Shown here: positions 58,116 through 64,000 of the stretch, piece after piece
Position numbering within the stretch: position 1 is the stretch's first letter
Layout of the letters: every line of letters starts with the position of its first letter
Assembly: GCA_009767595.1 (NCBI GenBank)
Contig: VSDK01001314.1
Coordinates: forward strand, 335,469-399,468
Source of the DNA: Symbiodinium kawagutii
Taxonomy: Eukaryota; Sar; Dinophyceae; Suessiales; Symbiodiniaceae
Length of the DNA stretch: 64,000 nt
Direction: 5' to 3'
Notes under the pieces: model-generated
What the model saw: only the letters and a program-made list of their open reading frames with translations
Database searches by the model: none
Told to the model about the DNA's origin: nothing
Position numbers and translations under genes: made by a program

Positions 58116-60719
58116 CAAAGAATCATTTTCAACGGATGTGGCTGTGAAGCAACCAGTGCACCCAGCCGCGCAGTTTCTCAGGCATCGCAGGGCTCACCAA
58201 GCCGCAGATTTCCTGTGAAGGAAAAGGTGCGGGGTTGGGACCGTAGATGGCTAGATATGCAGATAGTGGTTTCATAAGGATAGTTTTTTCAGCATGAACT
58301 TACACTGTAATTAAAGAATTGAGCTTGGTCACGAAAGGTGTTCCTGTTGGAATTGCTGGTTTCACCGGGAATTGGGTCATCCCAGCTAAGAATCGACCTG
58401 TACAACGGAGTTCACAGAATCTCCGCTGTGTATGACTTGGTGATGCATCGAGGCTTGCTCTTGCTTCGAAACCACCAATATTGTTTTAGGTATGTGGAAT
58501 AGAATGGTAGCTGACACTTAGTACATCATTTTGAAACCGCTCTAGAGCAAGTTAGGCAGCAAATTTTCTCAGTTGGCACCTAGGACATCGTTTGTGTGCA
58601 ACTACGTTCTCAGTGACAATCAAAGATATTCTAAGGAATCAATTCCAAAGTCAAATGCAGCAAATGACTGATTCGGACCTAGACAGGAAACCAATCGTGA
58701 AATTGCAAAAATAGTATTCTGATATATTCGGAAAAGGATTGATATTTCTCTTGGGGTTGGAAATTGCTGTGCGTGTTCTAAGTAAAGAGCCCTGCAACCA
58801 AATGCGGCACGCAACGCTCAGCCAAAACCAATGGGAAGATTGTTATTTGTTTTTGCTAGTTTGATTAAAGCGGAGCACATCCCAACCACAGAATCCTACA
58901 AGTTGTTCTGTGCGTTTGCAAAGGGGGTCATTGAGACCGCAATGTTTTATTGGTGATTATGTTTCGATGCTTTTTGTTTCGCATTTTGAGGGTATGTTCT
59001 AAGTGCTGAGAAGTATCAAGAAATATGTTCTGAGTAAATTACTTAAAACCAAAACTGTTTGATATGCCTGATGTTCAAAGTGACAGGTCATATATGTGTT
59101 TGGTAACAAATCTATGCTTGTCGACTACTGCATCCACAATTGTATCTGCAATTTTTAACTATCACATGTTATGTTCTACTTTGCTCGTGGAGCTTTTCTG
59201 ACACTCATCATTTGTTTTAGTGCCAAAGGTGATACTGGCGACATCTGCGAACCATTAAATTGGAGGTGCTGAAGCGGGTTCAGTTTCTGCATGTCTTCTT
59301 TTCTCCACCATGTGAAATTGCAAGGAATCCCAGTTCGGGCGGGTTCGGAAGGGATGTGCCTTTTTTTAATCCTCACAACGTCACTCATGTTGAAGCCACA
59401 CCATCCAACTGGAACTCCAAGCATCCCAGACACTCCATGGTATACTTACCTACATTTGGGTCATTTTATAGGTAAATGTAGGTGAATATGCCATACTTGG
59501 AGCATCTGGGCATGGTTTCAGCTACCTGGATATATCCACCCTGGGACCCTGAGCAGGCAAAGATCTGTCAGCCGTTCTCTGCCAGGGTGCCCTTGCGCTT
59601 ACCTCACTGCGAGGAGTGCAAAGAAACACGCGCGGTGAGAGAAAGAAAGGGTGGCAGGAGCAGATGCGTGTCCAGTGGTAGGGGTCGACATACAGTTTCT
59701 AAACCGAAAGAATGGTTTAATGTTTGGTGAATGTTTGAAGTGTTCAGCACAAAAAGTGGTGCAAACAATGAAGGGGCGTGCAGATTTTGCGGGAAATGGA
59801 AAGTTCGGGGCTACGCTGATAGTAAATGCAAATGATATGTGTGTGTGTGTCCCAAGAATCGGGCTTGCACATGAGCAACTGACAATGTGTGTTTTTGCTG
59901 AGTGGTCCCAAGTGTTTCTGGTTTATGAGGTACGAACGAAAAACAATCATGTTTATAAGTGAGGCGATGCTGGATGATTTCAAGCACATTAAATGTTGAT
60001 TATTGGGATTGATGCTTGACATGCTGTTTGAGCGACATGCTGCCATAGGTATGTAAACATTCATTGGAGTCAAGTCGCATACAGTAGTAGTTTAAAGTTT
60101 AAAGTCATTATCATTGATGAAAATATGCCTGAACACCGTGATTTGCTTCTTGGCAACAGTAGTGTCTATTTCCATTTCTTGATATGCGTTTGTCCATAGA
60201 TTCGTGCTAGCTCACCAGCCAATCAAAACCATGCGCAGGAAAAGGGACACCATTTCTGGGCAGTACACCATGCAACTGGACAACCCCATGTGATTTTGTG
60301 TGTTGTGATGCCAGTGATTTCCATGGTGTCGATTCAACTCAAAGCCGAACCGGGAGGGCTACTGGCATCGCCACCATGCGTCGCAAGCTGTGAGAGGATG
60401 CATTATTATCAACTGGAAGTTCCGTCCTTCGCTATAGACCCCTTTTGAGGTAAAGGCTGCCTAAAAGTGTTTTCACTGTTTGTCTGGGTCAATCAGCTTG
60501 ATAGCGACTGAAACCAGAGGCACGTGCGAAGATAAACATGTGCGGGAAGTTTGCTCAATTACCTTGGACAATTTTAATGCAGTTTGTATCGTTTGTCTTT
60601 GTGGTTTGCTCACATTCTTTGACCTATTGCTGATTAGCCCAAGCATTGTCCCCTGATGGTTGATTCCATTGATAGTTGATGCATATTTTTCAGCTTAATT
60701 AACATGTGTGAAAACAAAT

Positions 60720-60970
60720 GATGAACCCAACAACTGATGCATAATCCTGATGAACCCAACCCTTCCCTACTGCTCCAAATACCTTGTGACACTGTACTTG
60801 GGACTGGTTTTTAGGTTCAGTTGTACCTTCGAGCAGAAGCCACTTGGAGCATCAGGGCTTGATACCCTTGATGAACCCAAGGTGGGTTCCATGGTGGTTG
60901 ATGAACCCAAGGTGGTTGAACCCTGATAAATCATATAAATCATGATAAATCCAGCTCCTGATGAACCCCA
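60720..60970 (+). repeat. TGATGAACCCAA dispersed short repeat
   Basis: TGATGAACCCA recurs at least five times in 250 bp just before the exon at 60978. Confidence 0.75.
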
Positions 60971-60977
60971 GCCTTAG

Positions 60978-61069
60978 ATGAAGCCAACAACTCCCCTGGT
61001 TCCATCGCCTTCTGATGCATGCCGTGCTGCGGAGCTGGATCGTTCTCAACGCTTCGCTGAGTTCCCAGC
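60978..61069 (+). CDS. First exon of an alpha/beta-hydrolase-fold gene
   Basis: Begins ATG directly after gccttag, which could be a trans-splice or intron acceptor. Reads MKPTTPLVPSPSDACRA, then AELDRSQRFAEFP plus GC. The donor GAGCCTTGG is a GA type with the TTGG element. The sequence after it is TGG-rich. Phase 2 joins to 63762 to give FPAHGWPDD. Confidence 0.5.
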
Positions 61070-62484
61070 GAGCCTTGGTGCCAGCGCGGATGGTTAAGCG
61101 ATAGCCCGGGGGGGATCCCGGCTGATCCCTGCAGTGGTGAAGGTGTTCTTACCGGTGCTGGTGAAAGCAGGTGAACCATCTCCCCTGAAGGGATGGTGAA
61201 AGCAACGGTTCATAAAGCTGTTGATGGTGAGGAAATGTTTCCATCAAGTAGGTTGATACATCAGGGGTTAATCGACATACTTTGTATGGACCCCACCCGT
61301 GAATCCAATGTTTGCACACCACACACAGCGCCTCCGACAAGCTCAGCTTGCAATGAAGCTGCTCTGATTTGTGCCGTGATGATTTCTGAACGCAGCGCTG
61401 AAGCACTTGTTCCCTGCACTACAGATAGCCCGCTCGCCTGTCGTGGATTTTGTTCAGGATTCCTTGCTAGAAGCATGAGCAGCGGGGCGAGACCAGCAGC
61501 GCCTTGTCCTTCGCAACGTTGCCGATGAAGTGATGGGACACAAAATCGTATGATGGTGGATCGATCCAGGGATGAATCTTTAGGCCATGTGGCCATGTTT
61601 AATGGTGAATCGTCATTTCTTTCTGGTTGTACTTGTGGTGCGTTATTTCTGTGAGTCTCCCATGGTCTAATGATGGTGTTTAAATATCAGCAACCAGCAA
61701 CAATAGTGAGACATACCCATACAGAACCAAGAACAACAACAAGGATTTCAACGTAGATGAGAATGCCTGATCAGCAATTAGCTCCTTGCTGACGGTTCTG
61801 AGACTTGCTGTTTGTTGGAGAGTGCATGCATTGGGAATAGCTTTACACTAGAAAAAAACACGGCCAAGTACTTGCTATGGTCGCATCACTATGCTTCTTT
61901 CATGGGCATCAATCTGTTTTCATCACTAAGCCAAGGTGCCAGGGGTACCGACATAGCCTTTTCAAGGGTTGAAAGGGGGAGCTAAGGATCTATCAGGAAT
62001 GCCTTAACCAAATGGTAGTTAATTAAGTATTGTTGGTGTCAGATAAATGGACTGATATTTCGTCAGGGGGTGTGACCATTATTTCCCACGGCGAGCACTG
62101 AGTCTGTATGTGTTAGTACTATTGCTATTCATGCTCATTGTTGGGTTATCACCACGGATACTGGTATTGGATAGTAAGAGGAATCCCAAAGATTGCCGGT
62201 GATCATCGAAGACTATTGGGTACCAGCAATGCACCGGCTATCTGATGTGGTCACGGGAGAATGATGAGTTGACAATATTAAACAACACTTTACAGTTGGA
62301 ATTACCATGAGAAGACTGGCGATACCATGAAACTATCGTTGACTACGAATATGTAGCCATGGCTGCTGGGAAGCTGGGAATAATCCAAGCTGTGCCCAGT
62401 TCCAGACTATGGGAGCGCGTGGCTTTGGAGCCTTTAAATTTGCCGGAATTGCTGGTGAATTACAGAATATTTCTTGCTGTGATT

Positions 62485-62592
62485 TGGATGTTTCTCAACA
62501 TAGGGGTACCCCCAAATCATCCAGTACCGGCCATCTATAGTAATAAACCGACCATTTTTGAAGGCGCCCCTATTTTGAAAAACCACCATTTA
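62485..62592. mobile_element. Family A MITE-like palindrome
   Basis: Ends ATGTTTCTCAACATAGGGGT and CCCTATTTTGAAAAACCACC; centre order as in the 19261 copy. Confidence 0.7.
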
Positions 62593-63421
62593 GATTGTAT
62601 ACACTCAAGATATGATACAGTCATACATTATTTACATAGCTGTTGTAGACTGTTAAGTAATCATCAGCCTCATTAGCAATTCTATGGTTCGCAGCAACCA
62701 TTGTTGACGCCCAACGAGGTTCCTTTGTCCATTGCTTCTTCCAGCGGGTCCTCAACGTCCCGTCCAGTGATCTTCTTTGTGTCGCTCGGTTTCCAAGCCC
62801 AGGTTGGCTCTGAAGATGTTGAAGCTGTCTTGGTGTTGCTGCTGTGCCACTGGTGGTGTATTTGACTATGGGACAAAATGCTGAGCACCAAGTCATGACC
62901 ACGACTGAAGCTTATCACGCAAACCAGTCGCCAAATGCTGGAAACAGTCTACCGAATGCAACGGATCGACAACGCACTTAAGTGACAATATTTTACTATG
63001 TTTGCATGAATGGAGTTTATATCAAACGAAACCTGTGGGTTCAATAGTTAACAAAAGGGGATAGTAACTAAAAATAACTATAGTGAAGTAACTAGTGGTT
63101 AAACCACTACCTAGAAGGGGTTGTCCATAGCCAGGGTGGTATTTGCTTGACTCTCCAACATAACTGCCAGTATCAATAGAGAAACTAGCCAGCTTTAGGG
63201 GTGCTGCGCCACTTTTGGACAAATATATTATTCTCTATACCAACTGATGTGCTGCGCATCAATTTCATTGGTTGGTACAGTACATATCAATTTGTCGGAA
63301 AATATTGTGGTGTCCATACAAGGCACGTACGACCAACAGTTCTCCGGGCAACAAGTAGGTTCGCATGCCCTCCTTATTGGTTCTCTTGAATATCACATGA
63401 ATATCTAGCTGGTGATTCTCA

Positions 63422-63487
63422 GGGAGCTAAGGAGCCAGGGGTATCCCTAAATCCCTTTAAAGGGGGAGCTAAAGAGCTACAGGGAGT
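63422..63487. repeat. Family G short dispersed repeat
   Basis: GGGGTATCCCTAAATCCCTT, then AAAGGGGGAGCTAAAGAGC. Partial relatives at 41072-41130, 45810-45850 and 61935-62005. Confidence 0.4.
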
Positions 63488-63761
63488 GGTGAAACCAGAT
63501 GGTAGATATGATCTCTTAAAAGAACAACTTGTAAAATCTCAACAAATATGACCTTGATATCATAAAAACTAGATTTTCTCATATCAACCACTTTGATGTA
63601 ATCAACCAATTTCCAAACTATTTGTAAACTGGTAAGATATTATTTAAGTGATATATATGATCAACCACTTTGTACTATTTATCAATCACTATTATCTTCC
63701 AATTATGATACCCCTGGTCCACTTGGGAACGCCCGTGGCGTTGCACTCCGGCGACAGCCAG

Positions 63762-63849
63762 GCACGGCTGGCCAGATGATGGCAGTGTTTGGCGGGCACA
63801 AGTGGAGCATTTCAAGGAGAAATACCGCTGTCCTGTGGCAGCAACAGGA
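63762..63849 (+). CDS. Alpha/beta-hydrolase-fold exon (HGWPDD oxyanion region)
   Basis: Acceptor agccag|G; reads HGWPDDGSVWRAQVEHF, then KEKYRCPVAATG. HGxP-D...W..Q...F...YR is the segment after strand beta-3 in epoxide-hydrolase-like alpha/beta hydrolases, where the HG-x-P turn forms the oxyanion hole. The nucleophile elbow would lie in later exons outside the window. The donor is GTGAGCAG at 63850 or GC at 63838. CCA-type repeats precede and TGGTAGTTAA-type repeats follow. Confidence 0.55.
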
Positions 63850-64000
63850 GTGAGCAGTTAATGGTAGTTAATAGTAGTTATGTAATGGTTTGCGATAGTA
63901 GTTGATGGCAGATATTTAATAAATGGTTAATAAAGAGGCTGGCAGTGATCATTGCCCAACCAACTAAAAGATTGTTCGTTGTGAGTACGGAGATCTTCAG

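Larger units (their letters stand above)
55731..60977. other. No supported gene
   Basis: Contains the 12-bp satellite and gap. Weak islands: 56930-57010 (VTSRVVQVAATPWRFTGG), and 59564-59590 reading KDLSAVLCQ between gagcag|GC and GTGCCCTTGCG. None is firm. Confidence 0.35.
61070..63761. other. Intron of the alpha/beta-hydrolase gene (inferred)
   Basis: Starts GAGCCTTGGTGCC with TGG-rich sequence (61080-61240) and ends with CAACCACTTTG-type repeats (63590-63700). Holds a family A copy at 62485 and family G pieces. 61290-61530 is open on both strands. Confidence 0.4.

Noticed and set aside
57258..58277. A 339-codon frame across the 12-bp satellite
   Set aside because: More than half consists of assembly-gap unknowns, and the rest is tandem repeat open in several frames.

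Overview
The window is a low-density, repeat-rich eukaryotic nuclear sequence that looks like a dinoflagellate genome. I infer this from gene structure. One gene can be followed through 13 tiny exons (20-158 nt) spread over 18 kb. Every acceptor reads AG|G, and donors are a mixture of GC (6), GT (3) and GA (3) with no GTRAGT consensus. Every gene or exon I can orient lies on the + strand. No organism name is given by the sequence and the genus is left open.

The best-supported gene is a peptide methionine-S-sulfoxide reductase (msrA), 10098-28154, + strand. Its pieces join in phase to an open frame of exactly 906 nt (301 codons plus stop). It carries the family motifs in order: ALPG, HxVLGTPxKGPx[50 protein letters not shown] and RPYC. 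About 100 residues of arginine-rich N-terminal extension precede the conserved part. The last exon is the least certain.

Other exon-like islands on the + strand are GC-rich and protein-like, and some are phase-compatible with each other. They are an unassigned exon at 5771-5881; exon-like islands at 1-57, 8510-8630, 33070-33160, 38625-38672 and 44303-44660; an ADP-ribosylglycohydrolase-like exon at 40227-40319; a possible unknown multi-exon gene running from 41493 to about 53568, one exon of which (47084-47153) resembles amidases; and the first two exons of an alpha/beta-hydrolase-fold gene (60978-61069 and 63762-63849) that runs off the right edge.

Almost everything else is non-coding repeat. 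There are at least two families of about 110-130 bp palindromic MITE-like elements, each with many copies, and several lower-copy families. There are triplet and 12-bp satellites (two of which contain assembly gaps), AT-rich microsatellites, a 73-bp tandem repeat, and a decayed Tc1/mariner-like transposase on the - strand.

The most unusual pattern is in the introns. Sequence just inside many 5' ends is rich in TGGTTNATGG-type repeats, while sequence just before many 3' ends is rich in the complementary CCATTNACCA type, so the two ends of one intron can pair. Many donors also share a G[T/C/A]NNYTTGG motif in place of the canonical U1-matching sequence.
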